From Nepenthes gracilis (Eukaryota > Streptophyta > Magnoliopsida > Caryophyllales > Nepenthaceae), in contig BSYO01000014.1 in assembly GCA_033239525.1 (NCBI GenBank), forward strand, positions 5,188,536 to 5,252,535: a stretch of 64,000 nucleotides of DNA, given 5' to 3'. This document shows positions 11,198 to 20,986 of the stretch, in pieces (the first letter of the stretch is position 1; every line of letters begins with the position of its first letter). A program made the position numbers and the translations under genes. The notes under the pieces were generated by a model that was not told the DNA's origin, made no database searches, and saw only the letters and a program-made list of their open reading frames with translations.

Positions 11198-12205
11198 GAG
11201 GTAAAAACAGCGAGCTGAATTGGTCTTTGGGACATCAGCCGGAGGGGATGAAATCGGGTCAATGATACCAATCAACACCTCCATCGCCAGCACAAAAAGG
11301 TAGGGAGAAATTGGGTCACCTTGGCGAAGACCGTTCCCCCCTTTGAAAAATCCAACCGCTTCCCCATTAATATTAACAGAGTACGAGGGGGTGGTAATAC
11401 ATTGCCTAATCCAGTTTATCATTTTGGGCGGGAAATTCATGATGGTCCGGATAGAGATGATGAAATCCCAATGAACAGAGTCATAGGCTTTCATAAGGTC
11501 AATTTTTATAGTACACCGAGGAGGGTTATGACCCAGATGGTACTTATGGAGGAGTTCTTGGGCCAGGAGAATGTTGTCACTGATTTGGCGACCCGCCACA
11601 AAAGCCATTTGGCACTTATCAACCAGATAAGGTAACGTCATCTTTAACCGATTAGCAATGATCTTCGAGATAACTTTGTAGATGACATTACAGCAGGAAA
11701 TGGGACAGTAATCAGAGACCAGCCGAGGAGACTGGACCTTGGGGATCAGGCTAATGATCGTAGTGTTCATTTGTTTGAGAAGTAAACCATGATTGGAAAA
11801 GTCACGGATGGCTTCACAAACAGATGGACCCACGATGTCCCACGATTCCCTGAAAAAAAGGGAACTGAATCCATCAGGACCCGGGGCCCTATAGTCACCT
11901 ATAGAGAAGATCACCTTGCGGATCTCATCATCACTTACCGGTCCCACAAGATGGTCCATAAGCGATTCAGGCATAGTATGAAGGATGTAAGGGCGAAGCC
12001 GATCCGCATCAGCCGACCCATACGTCCGTCCAGTCCCAAGAGCCTTACTAAAGTGATCCACAATCAGATTTTGGACATTTTCGATACCATTGGTAGGATT
12101 CCCATCGTGATCAAGGAGAGAGATAATCCGGTTCCATTGCTGTTTCCATTCACCGTCTTAAAAAAGAATTTGTTACAATGATCACCTTCTTTGAGCCACC
12201 TTATC
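11198..12205 (-). pseudogene. LINE A ORF2, N-terminal half of the reverse transcriptase
   Basis: RT fingers and palm of an L1-type LINE. Motifs in order on the minus strand are DEIRKVIFSIGDYRAPGPDG, SLIPKVQSPRLVSDYCPISC, NVIYKVISKIIANRLK, the first catalytic block DLMKAYDSVHWDF, and GLRQGDPISPYLFVL. The stretch 12061-11192 is one open frame of 289 residues. A stop near 12070 separates it from the upstream linker. It is continuous with the endonuclease at 12206-13269. Confidence 0.9.
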
Positions 12206-13269
12206 TTAGCTTTTTGCTGAGTAAGCATCCTTCATACTATGGTAGGCTTCCTTGGCCAGTGCATCATGGTAAGCATCCTTACATCTGCGTTCCTCGAGAT
12301 GACACACCAAGTTAGAAGGAGTTTGACCCTGGATATCCTCAAGCTTTTTCTTCAGGCGGACAACCTCCTCGTGGACATCACCCTCGTGGACATTAAGCTT
12401 TTTCAGAGCCTTCTTCACCATCTTAAGACGAGACACTAGCCTGAACATAGGATAGCCATTGGTAACGTCCGACCAAGCATCTGCAACCAAAGGATGAAAT
12501 TTAGGAGATTTGGTGAGAAAATTATTGAACCGGAACATCCCGCTTTTTCTGGGGGAAAAACCAGAAGGGAGAAGAATACAGGGCGAGTGGTCAGAAAGGC
12601 GGGCAGGGGGAAAAAGGGCTTTAGCCTGACAGAATTTGTCGAACCAATGCCCATTCGCGACAACTCGATCAAGCTTTCTAAATATACGAGTGGAAGAGTC
12701 GCGGCCATCATTCCAGGTATAGTGTATGCCTTCATGGCATACGTCATCAAGATCACAATCTCTAAGACAATAATCCAGATCAAATGAGCTTTTATTGTGC
12801 CAGATGCCACCCATGGCTTCGTTTGGGGACCTAATGGCGTTGAAATCCCCAAGGGCAGCCCACGGGAGATCGCCCGGATGGTTAGACATCGCCCGGAGGT
12901 TATCCCATAGGAGCCTACGGGAAATTTCGAGTTAGCGCCACGAGATAAAGGACAAAAGACAGCGGGTATTCTCCTCGAGGAACAATACCTCAAGATGAAC
13001 GCACTGTTCCTCCGAGGCGAGGATGATGCACGAAACCAAAGTGGGGTACCAGCCAACCCACATCCGACCACTCGGAGACGCAGAGTAGTTCATAAACCAA
13101 GACCAGTTAGGTCTGATTCTAGTGGAAACACTCGGAAGTTTCTTTCCGCGACCTTGGTTTCTACCAAGCCAGCAATGCTACACCTATGGGAGCTAATGAG
13201 GTTGCAGACTTCATGGGCTTTTACAATCCCATTAAGACCCCTCACGTTCCAACAGGCAATGCTAGTCAT
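12206..13269 (-). pseudogene. LINE A ORF2 start: AP-type endonuclease
   Basis: Apurinic/apyrimidinic-type endonuclease that nicks the target in L1 retrotransposition. ORF2 starts at ATG 13267-13269 with MTSIACWNVRGLNG, and this start codon overlaps the ORF1 stop. Catalytic-type residues seen in order are N in WNVRGLN, E in GLVETKV, D and N in GDFNAI, D in KLDRVVAN, and the SDHSP histidine motif. A frameshift near 13120 restores W.W.MNYSASPSGRMWVGWYP in the next frame. An in-frame TAA lies near 12937, after which 12889-12206 is open for 227 residues. The active-site residues are kept but the frame is broken. Confidence 0.88.
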
Positions 13270-13990
13270 GAGTTAAGGGTGAGGGGGGATGATTTTTAAT
13301 CCCTCGAGATTTTTTATTTTTCCGAGAAGAAGCACGCTCCCCATTTTTGGAAGAAGTACCAACGCTTTCCAAGCAACCAGAAAATCCAGATAATGGATCG
13401 CTACGGTTAGTGACCATCGGTGCATCTGGTGTGAAATGTGGAAGATGATTAATAGCACCAGACAAACCTGGATCGAAGGAGGCCCTTTCAAGCCTCATAT
13501 TAACAGTATTGGGAGGCACCGAGCACCTGAAGGGACTCCCAGGCCCAGGAGGGGTAGACGACTCAGAAAGCCGGTTAGAAGAGTCGTCAGCGACAGGGCC
13601 ATTAGTCATACTCGGATCGGCCTGGAACACGGCGGGATCCGAAACAGGAACAGAGAAATTGTGACTGGGAGGGGGTTCATGTTCACATCCAATGGGCATC
13701 GCAGAGTCTATCTGGATAAGGCTTTCTGACAGGTCATTTAAATTTTCCGCCTGTAAGGCCATAAACGAGTTAGAAGTCGTTATGGCCTTATGGTCTATAT
13801 CAATGGTCAGAGGGGCCACCGCGGCCGGAGATTTTGATTGGGGAGACCTCTTAGGAGGAGCAGGGAAGGGAATGACACCCCTAGAATTGGCCTCCTGCTT
13901 AGGAACCCAAGAAGTTTTGCATGGGTGATTCTTATTCCTACTCTTTTCAGGAGTGGCCCTGCGCACCGGCCTATTCTGGTACTCAAATTC
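13262..13990 (-). pseudogene. LINE A ORF1, C-terminal part
   Basis: Pro/Ser-rich tail of ORF1, open for 234 residues from 13966 to the stop TAG at 13262-13264. It ends in a basic run (GERASSRKNKKSRG..KNHPPSPLTHD). No folded domain is visible, as is usual for this region of plant LINE ORF1. The upstream half lies beyond the insertion at 14008-15643, starting again at 15661. The stop overlaps the ORF2 start in the sequence ATGACTAG, so the two ORFs share 8 bases. Confidence 0.8.
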
Positions 13991-14007
13991 GATTTCGCAA
14001 AGATGAT

Positions 14008-14952
14008 GGTGGCAGTGCGGCTGATGTTGGGTTTTCCCCCTCGAGACCGATGGTTTCTATCCAAACTGAGACTGTCTCATCACTGAGGCTCGAGTCTGGC
14101 CCATCCTCTTTGCCCAATTCTAGTTCTGATGATGCTACAGCTAATTTGAAGGAGGTGGCCTATGCCTCTAAGGATCAGGAATTAGTGGAGATGGATTTTG
14201 ACCGCGCTGAGCAATCAGTCCAAGAATCTGATTTTTCTAAGGGTGTGGTGGTTTTCTCACCCATGTCGGCTCAGTCAGATCGAGTGAGGGGCTGAATGCT
14301 GGATTGTTGTGAAGTTGGTAGCAGATCTGCCGTCTCTGGATTGGGTGATGGACATCACGCTGCTGATTATTCTGATGGCCCTGGCATCTCTAATGTTGAT
14401 TTTGTGGCTCCGGATGGTGTGTATGGGGCTTTGCAATGTGCATTGGATGAGAATAATTCATTATCCGAATCCAACATACAGACGTCAGCGCCTTTGCTTG
14501 CTGCTGGTGTCCCCGACGAGATTTATGAGGTGCCTTCTGCAGAGAAGCCCTGTTGTGACCCGCTCTCTGCTGTTGTCGCTCTCCCGGTGGCGGCAGGAGA
14601 TGATGTGGTGTTGGCCCATGTTTCCTCACCTGTTATTGTTGCTCCTGGTCCGTCAGCCGAGATTGATCCTGATTTTACGCCTGAATCTATCTCTCGGATT
14701 ACTCGGACATATTGTTTGAACCAAATTGACTCCGCTGTCCGGCCTGTTCCTGAGGATTACAATCCTCCTGTTGTGTCTCCTGTCGGGGATGTGGCTGGTC
14801 ACGGTCCCCAAAAGAAGCCGGGCACTACTTATTTGCCCTCCCTTCGGGAAATGGAGGAGTTGCAACATAAAGAGTGGAAAAGGGCTAAGGCTCGTCGACG
14901 TAGGCTAGCCAAAAGGGCTAACTTTGATAGTGCTTGCCACCTGCCCGGTTAG
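14008..14952 (+). pseudogene. ORF1 C-terminal part of the ORF1-only element
   Basis: One frame runs to a stop at 14950-14952 with a single internal TGA at 14293-14295. It is acidic and Ser/Pro-rich, with a motif PESISRITRTYCLN that parallels APSIQRITKKYGLG in the element at 16153-19000. It ends with a basic cluster KEWKRAKARRRRLAKRANF. The N-terminal DUF4283 part is absent through 5' truncation. A role as an RNA-binding ORF1 protein is inferred from the family. Confidence 0.72.
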
Positions 14953-15643
14953 AGTCGCATTGGTCTGGCCGAAGTGCATTTTGGGTTACCTGGTTAGGTC
15001 CTTCGTGATTTGATCGTGGTGGCCTCGGAATGGTTTGTTGGATCTACTTGCAGTATGAATTTAGCCGATCTTGATCTGGGTTTTTTCCAATGATGATGTA
15101 TGGCGAGGCCGCGGTTGCCGCCCCTGTCGATCCGATGCATCGCGAGTGTGTTGAGCCAAGTCTTTGGGTACTGCTAATGCACTGGCCCGGTTGGTGTGCT
15201 GATGTGATCTCGTTTGTTGGCTGATGTTGGAAGTGAATTCTTCTTTCTTTGGAATATTTGGAGGCATGGTGGGAGCCATCGCTGATGTGGTTGAATTCTA
15301 TTTTGACCGTTTTTTTTTGAAGTTGATCTTGGTGCAGAATGTGATCCTTTGCTGAAGCGGGGCCCGGATGCACCGCTAGATTTGGCCAGGTGATGTTTGC
15401 GGCTGAACTGCAAGTTGATCTTGCAATGTTGTCGATTTAGTGTCTGCTCTTGTGTAACTTCATATTACATTTTGATCGTTGTTCTCTTAGAGGCTATTTT
15501 GGTATTATCTGATGTACCGGTTGCTCGGGGTATGCCCTAACATTTTATGTTTTAAATCCAAGTCAAAATACTTGGAGATAAAATATAACTTTTGTAATTT
15601 TTTTCTCCCGATAATCCAAAATACTTACTTACCAAAAAAAAAA
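14008..15643 (+). mobile_element. ORF1-only LINE derivative, 5'-truncated, inserted in LINE A ORF1
   Basis: A 1,636 bp plus-strand insertion flanked by an exact 17 bp duplication GATTTCGCAAAGATGAT (13991-14007 and 15644-15660). It contains the C-terminal half of an ORF1, then 3' UTR-type sequence directly, then the family tail (hairpin CCAAGTCAAAATACTTGG at 15558-15575) and a poly(A) ending at 15643. No trace of endonuclease, RT or zf-RVT lies between ORF1 and the UTR. The first bases belong inside ORF1, so the copy is 5'-truncated. Confidence 0.88.
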
Positions 15644-16152
15644 GATTTCGCAAAGATGATCAGTCGGATGTTCGGCGCAGCCTCTAGCATGAACCTTTAC
15701 AGATTCCAGCCGAGGGGCATTGACCCCCAATTCAACACAAACCCTCGCGAAACCCAATCATTCGAGTTTTTCAGTGACAGGGTCTAAAAAGAGAGGCTTG
15801 CCAACCGCACTCGCGATCCAGCTTAATCCCAACGGGGTCCAGTATTCAACTGGGATCCCAGACATGGTGATCCAGGTAGGGAAGGATTTGTGATCCTCAC
15901 GGGATAAAATCATTCCGGGCTACCATTTTTTAAGAAAGAACGGATGGCCAGCAATCATCCACGGGCCATTGGCCAGGCATTTTTCTAGCATTGAGCTTGA
16001 GGAGAAGCGGAAGAAAAAAGAAACCCGATTCGTTCCAGCCACATGTTGTAGTTCGAATCGCTTCCATATTTTCTTGGTGATATAGCTAACAGCATTAAAA
16101 TGGATAGGATCTCCAACGAAATATCCAACAAGGGTAGGATAGGATCTCCGAA
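15644..16152 (-). pseudogene. LINE A ORF1, DUF4283 domain
   Basis: The central domain of LINE A ORF1. The minus-strand frame shows TLVGYFVGDPIHFNAV, ITKKIWKRFELQHVAG, SFFFRFSSSSMLEKCLANGP and IAGHPFFLKKW, then a stop at about 15920. The reading continues as PGMILSREDHKSFPTWITMS and GIPVEYWTPLGLSWIASAVG, a typical DUF4283 to zinc-knuckle transition. The upstream end is interrupted by the insertion at 16153-19000. The downstream end is interrupted by 14008-15643. Confidence 0.85.
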
Positions 16153-19000
16153 GGCGCTTCTGCCGACCATGGCCGACCCACTGAGCGTGCCTTCTGTACC
16201 TCCCCCTTCTCCCAACTCTCACAAAGATCTGTTATACCCGTCCTCTTCACCAGATCTTCGATCGTGTGCGGTTGCTTTTCCTCTTCCTTCCGGTTCTCCG
16301 CCTGCGGAGGGATCCTCGGCGGTTTCTTGCCCGGCTTCTGGTCCGGTCTCGTCCTGTCTTCCCGAGTCTGAAAACGTCGAAAACTACAGTTGCTCTCCTG
16401 CTCATGCGCTGAAATTCTTCCCTCCTCAGTTCGTTGACTGTGATGTTGCTCGCATCTCCCCCCCGAAGTGCTTCAACAGAGCCGGCTGGCCTGGAAATCG
16501 ACTCTCCTTGGATGTTTCTCTGGTAAGGGTCTTCATTTCCATGTCGTGGCCAACATTGCTCGTCGGATTTGGCAGAGGTTTGGACTTTGTCATGTTGCAG
16601 AAGGTGCCAACGGGCTCTTTCTCTTCCGTTTCTCCTCCAATGAGAACTTAGCTGGGGTTATGGCCAGAGCCCCGTGGACCTTTCGAGGTAACCCCCTTTA
16701 TCTCAAGCGTTGGCTCCCGGGTATGCCTATGGTTCGTGAACAGCTGAATTCTTTCCCTGTTTGGATTAATTTGAAAAATGTTCCAGCCGATTACTGGACC
16801 CCTCTTGGGCTCAGTTGGATTAGTAGTGCAGTGGGTAAACCACTCCTCCTTGATTCTTACACTGCCCAGCTGAACCGTTTACATACTGCTCGTGTGTGTG
16901 TCAAAATTATTGCCGATGCGGTGCTCCCCTCCAAGATTTTCTTAAATTCCTCTGAAATTGGGGGGGGGAGGGAGCTACTGTTGTGGAGGTGGGATTGCCG
17001 GGCTCTCGGCCTAGGGGAGGCCGCAGCCCCTCGCTAAGACGCTCTAATTCTGCTTCTTGTAGGCTGGAAAACAGCCTGATGCCATTTGGGTCCTTTGGCC
17101 CTGATGGTCTGTCCCAGCCGTGTGAATCTCAGTCAGCTGGCTCCTCTGGCTTGGAGCCTAATGATGATAATACGAATTCTGTGGAACTGAATGGATTGAT
17201 GCCCGGTTTGGTTTCCCCTGTGAAGGATGTTCTAACTGCTTCCGAGAAGCTGGACCTTTCGGCTTCTGCCCCCATTTTGGTTCCCTGCTCTACTATGTTG
17301 CCAGATTTTGTTTTGATGCGGTCTCTTGTTGGACCAAATTGTCCTCTAACTGGGGGCCCTGGACCAAGTCCTGACCCAGTGGATTTTGTGGCTGATGGAG
17401 TTGGCATGTTGCCCTGTAGGGTGCAATTCGATGAGGGCCGAGGGACTGCTATTGATACGGTGGATGAGTCCAACATGATACACCTTCACTCCCCCGTTGA
17501 TATAGTGGCTGATAAGATACCAACTCCCTTTATATTGTCTATAGCCCCTGGGCGTTCAATTTGCATGTCAAATGCCTCCGGTCGTTTGGGATGCCCTCCT
17601 GATGCGACCCCCAAAAGGTCGATCCCAGAAAATGATACAGATAGCGATTGTACCGCTCCCTCAATCCAACGTATAACAAAAAAGTATGGATTGGGTTCGC
17701 CCATGCATACTGGTCCGGGTTCTACAAGCTCCTCTACGTCTTCTACTGAAATTTCTGTAGGGCGGGCTATTGTCTACTCTTCTGAGAAATTTTTAAGCGT
17801 CCATGAGGCGATGGACCTGGAGGGTGAATCGTGGCTGCCACCTAAATCTCAGAGAAGGAAAAAACCCAAAAATCCCAGGGCTTCTCCGTTGGATTGCTGT
17901 TGTCTGGCTAATACTGCCAGTTTGGTGCTGCTGTTGCTTTGCAACAATCCTGCTTGGGCGCAATGGATGATGATCCTTCGTTGGCTGATCCCATTGGCCG
18001 ATGTGTGATGATCTTCTGTTATGCATTGCTTGCTGCCAGGTTTTTTTTTCAAGTGGCATGGCATTATTGGGTACAATTGATCCTGCTGCGGTGGGGGTTT
18101 CCTCCTGCTTGCTAATGCCAGAAGCGAGGAAATTCCTGGCATTTGATGATAGTGTTGTGGGCTGTGTTGATGCCCAATGGTTTGCTATGAGCCTGAAAGG
18201 CTCTGCTGCTCAATCCATGTAGGCAGTTCTGCAATTGCCTTGTGGTTGGGTGGATTTCCTCTGTTCTGCGGATGCATGGCTAGGGATGATCCTGATGCAA
18301 ATGGGTGCTGGTTTGGAGTGTTGTTTCTGTATGAAGTGGCTGATGCCACTTTTGCCGTTGGAACCATATCTTTGGTGAGCGTTGGGCTGCCTGCTATTCG
18401 GTTGCGTGGAGGTGGAAAAGCGTAATTGTCCATGTCGATGGGCTCTCGATTTCCTCTCTCCCGCTAAATGCCGCGATGAATCTTGTGTTCTTTTGCTTGA
18501 ATTGGCTGTATGGAATTGGCTGCACAGGTAGGAGTTGCCTTCCTTGTCCATGGACTTCTCCCTGTTTAATAGTGCTGCTGAATTGCTGCCCTCTGGGAAG
18601 TCCATCGTGACTGTTGCAAATTGCATTGGTTTTTTGGAGCCTTGGAGTCAAGTTTTCTTTTGTGTTGTTGCTGCTATGTTTCAACAGCCGAAGATGGTGC
18701 TGATGGTCTCGGAGCTGGTGCATTGTGCAAAGTGCCTTGCCATGCCACTGTGAGAAGCCGTTTATGTGTGTCAGCTTATGCATGCTGTGTTCAATCTTGT
18801 TTACGATGGAAATGTCATATTTTGTCGTTTTCGGTAAACGTTGTCCTCCTAGAGACAATTTTGTATATTCAGATGTACTGTCCGCTCGGGGTATGCCCTA
18901 GTGTATTATGTTTTATCTTCAAGTCAAAATACTTGGAGATAAACATATTTTTTGTACTATTTTTCTCCCATTAATCCAAAATACTTACAAAAAAAAAAAT
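16153..19000 (+). mobile_element. ORF1-only LINE derivative (half-LINE), near full length
   Basis: A 2,848 bp plus-strand insertion flanked by an 8 bp duplication TCTCCGAA (16145-16152 and 19001-19008), ending in poly(A) at about 18989-18999. It starts 16 bases upstream of the ORF1 ATG (16169-16171) and carries ORF1 to its basic C-terminal tail. It then passes directly into 1.1 kb of 3' UTR with the family tail (GCTCGGGGTATGCCCTAG at 18884-18901, hairpin at 18920-18936). ORF2 is absent. The ORF1 tail KNPRASPL just before the UTR parallels KNHPPSPL just before LINE A's ORF1 stop, so the deletion removed ORF2 almost exactly. Confidence 0.88.
16169..18008 (+). pseudogene. ORF1 with DUF4283 of the ORF1-only element
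   Basis: It starts at MADPLSVPSVPPPSPNSHKD, matching the MAD start of LINE C ORF1. The DUF4283 domain follows at about 16490-16800: VVANIARRIWQRFGLCHVA, LFLFRFSSNENL, FRGNPLYLKRWLPG, FPVWINLKNVPADYWTPLGL. Two frameshifts break it. One lies near 16470; the other is at a run of nine G residues near 16960-16969, after which EGATVVEVGLPGSRPRGG is restored. The C-terminal tail carries APSIQRITKKYGLG and a basic end. The frame then reads on into the 3' UTR to a stop at 18006-18008, so the last 40 or so residues are not ancestral ORF1. Confidence 0.82.
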
Positions 19001-19008
19001 TCTCCGAA

Positions 19009-19596
19009 TAGCTTGGCCCCTTGATGTCTGTTTATCGAATGTAATAAATGCAGAATCTGGCTTGGACTCTGGTCCGGGCTCCTATTGATTGATTGAATTG
19101 TTTTCCATGGTTTCTCCAAGTTCTCTCTTGGCTCCCTTGTATATGTTGATTTTCTTATTGAAGCTGGCCGGGTTGGTCGGATTTCAATTTCTTTGCTGAT
19201 TCTGATCGGCTGATTGCCCTCCTTGAAGGGCACTATATCCTTCTTGGCTTGTTTCGGGCAGGCTGGAGGCTGAAACCATAGTGTATTTGACATTACTCTC
19301 CTTACTTGATGCTCATGAGCTGGGATCCTATATTGGTGATAATGACTTTTATGCTATGAATTGTTGGGTGCTTTGCTGCTTTTTTTGCAAATCGTAGAGC
19401 ATCTTAAGGAGTCTGATGCTGTTTGAATACTGGCTCCTGTAGAAGGTGGTGTAGTATTGCCTGTGGCTGATCCCATGGTGCCCCTTGTGGTTGACTCGCC
19501 TAATGGCGTTGGGTGGTTTAATGCTCCTGGCTTTGATCCGTAATTTTGGATTCGGTTGTGCTTTGAGGGCATGGATTGAACTCTGTGGAGCTCTGA
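19009..19596. other. Unresolved sequence between LINE A ORF1 and the gap
   Basis: On the minus strand the LINE A ORF1 frame can be followed a short way upstream of DUF4283 (DKQTSRGQAIRRSYP), then meets a stop near 19085. Beyond that I find no convincing ORF1 N-terminus. A plus-strand stretch near 19440-19550 reads like low-complexity coding sequence but has no recognisable domain. The true 5' end of LINE A is probably here or inside the gap. Confidence 0.4.
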
Positions 19597-19696
19597 NNNN
19601 NNNNNNNNNNNNNNNNNNNNNNNNNNNNNNNNNNNNNNNNNNNNNNNNNNNNNNNNNNNNNNNNNNNNNNNNNNNNNNNNNNNNNNNNNNNNNNNN
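19597..19696. other. Assembly gap, 100 N
   Basis: Exactly 100 unknown bases, a conventional placeholder, so the true length is unknown. It separates the LINE nest from a CACTA-type terminus. Confidence 0.97.
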
Positions 19697-20151
19697 TCTT
19701 TTGTATATATTTTTCATTTGTTGCACAGTTCATGAAATCCAAAGAAGTTGATTAATGGGGAACATGATGCATGATTCTATATGGATAATTTGCAATTTGT
19801 TATGAAAAATATGGGCATTTCTTCCCGGAGGACCAGAACTGAGCATTGTGTAGCTAGAACTAGAGATGAAATTCAGCTTAGAAATTCTGTGATAAGGATT
19901 TCTTTCACAACTTTTACGCCTCTCTTGTTTCAACCTTGCTAGCACAAAATTAGGGATTTGAGTTATATTAGGTGCATGCTAGCACTAAAGGTTTAGTAAC
20001 AAATGTTTAGTGACAATTTAGTATTTTATCACTAAAAGTTTTAGTAACAAATTTATAATCTTTTAGTGACAAATTTATAATCTTTTAGTGACAAATTTAT
20101 AATCTTTAATGACAAATTATTTTGTCCCTAAAGATTAATATTGTTGTAGTG
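19697..20151. mobile_element. CACTA-type transposon terminus
   Basis: The right edge read on the minus strand begins CACTACAACAATATTAATC, a typical CACTA (En/Spm) terminal inverted repeat. Inside it are repeated subterminal motifs of the form TTTAGTGACAAATTTATAA, three in near-tandem at about 20035-20110. No transposase is visible. The opposite end was not found and may lie beyond the gap. The left 300 bases (19697-19980) are AT-rich and carry nothing I recognise. Confidence 0.6.
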
Positions 20152-20226
20152 AAAGTATGGAAAGTGTGGTAGTGCTGCCAAAGACTTGTGCAAAGTCGAA
20201 GTAGTGGAGGCATAATTTTTAATATT
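20152..20226. other. Spacer between CACTA end and Tat element
   Basis: Seventy-five bases between the CACTA terminus and the 5' LTR. The last five, ATATT (20222-20226), are the left copy of the Tat element's target-site duplication. Confidence 0.6.
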
Positions 20227-20968
20227 TGTTGTGTCCCATGTCCTGGCCCATGAGAAATTTCCAAGTCCATGAAGGATTCTGTGGCCCTCGAAAGTTCCAA
20301 AAGCCCACGTGAGATGGCCAGCCGCGGTAAGAGGACAAGCGTGGCCGTGGTCCACAACGGCGACAGTGATGCGGAAGCTTACTCTGACAGTCAGCGCCTG
20401 GGAGTCAGCGGGAAGGAGCTGTAAATCCCTCACGCCCCACCGGAGAGAGGGCTTCTTCTGATGTGATTCTAATTTCGAGCTGAACTCAACTAACGAGCTC
20501 ACATGCTTCCTTCTTCTCGACTTGGTCACAAGAAAATGTAGTGGGGCCGGATTGACTCACTTCCATCGCGCGAGCTGGCTCGCGATTACTCACCCAACGT
20601 TCACTGAGGCTACGGGAAAGTCGGCCTTTTTATTACGATGCGTCAAAATTTAGGCGACCGGCTTACAACTCGCTGCATTCTCCATTACCATACCACGAGC
20701 ATCTCTTACTCTTTCCCGGTATCCATCCGGCGCCTGCTTTAGCGTGCGCCATTTGCGTTCATTGCGGGAATTTATTGACTTGAGCGTCGGGCAGCATCGA
20801 TTAGGAGAATCTTCTTAGGACCGCCAATATCTCGTTCGTTGTTTGTGTTGTGCAAGTCCGAGGTTCATAGAGACGGTCGGACCCATCGGCCGAAGTATGC
20901 CGCGTCTAAAGATCAGGAGGCTTATAATCCCGTCTCTGACCAACCAGCGGACCGGGAGACCAGCAACG
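20227..20968 (+). repeat. 5' LTR of the Tat element
   Basis: It starts TGTTGTGTCCCATG, paralleling TGTTGGGTCCCATG of the 3' LTR, and ends at CAACG where CAACA is expected. Shared blocks include GAGGGCTTCTTCTGA / GGGGGCTTCTTCTGA, TCTCGACTTGGTCACAAGAA / TCTTGACTTGGTCACAAGAA, and a 3' region with GACTTGAGCGTCGG (20777-20790) and GTTGTTTGTGTTGTGC (20838-20853). At 742 bp it is about 180 bp shorter than its partner, so it has lost internal sequence. Confidence 0.8.
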
Positions 20969-20986
20969 TTAGCGCCGTCTGTGGGA
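20969..20986 (+). other. Primer-binding site of the Tat element
   Basis: TTAGCGCCGTCTGTGGGA directly follows the 5' LTR. The expected form is TTGGCGCCGTCTGTGGGA, complementary to a tRNA 3' end (CCA pairs with TGG), with one substitution. The same site follows LTRs at 47107 and 47833. Confidence 0.75.

Larger units (their letters stand above)
768..19008 (-). mobile_element. LINE A: L1-type LINE backbone with five nested self-insertions
   Basis: This non-LTR retrotransposon reads right to left. Removing the five insertions and one copy of each duplication leaves about 7.2 kb in the order ORF1 (DUF4283), ORF2 (AP-endonuclease, RT, zf-RVT, C-terminus), then a 2.3 kb 3' UTR. Protein reading continues across the insertion points: KNLNAL joins SRRLSLAA across 3281-4710, and KIMNLRP joins FMCAHTTK across 5381-9406. 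The 3' end keeps the family tail up to its hairpin (780-797) but lacks the last roughly 60 bases and the poly(A). The 5' end is not resolved; ORF1 can be followed to about 19008, and a gap begins at 19597. Stops and frameshifts make it inactive. Confidence 0.85.
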
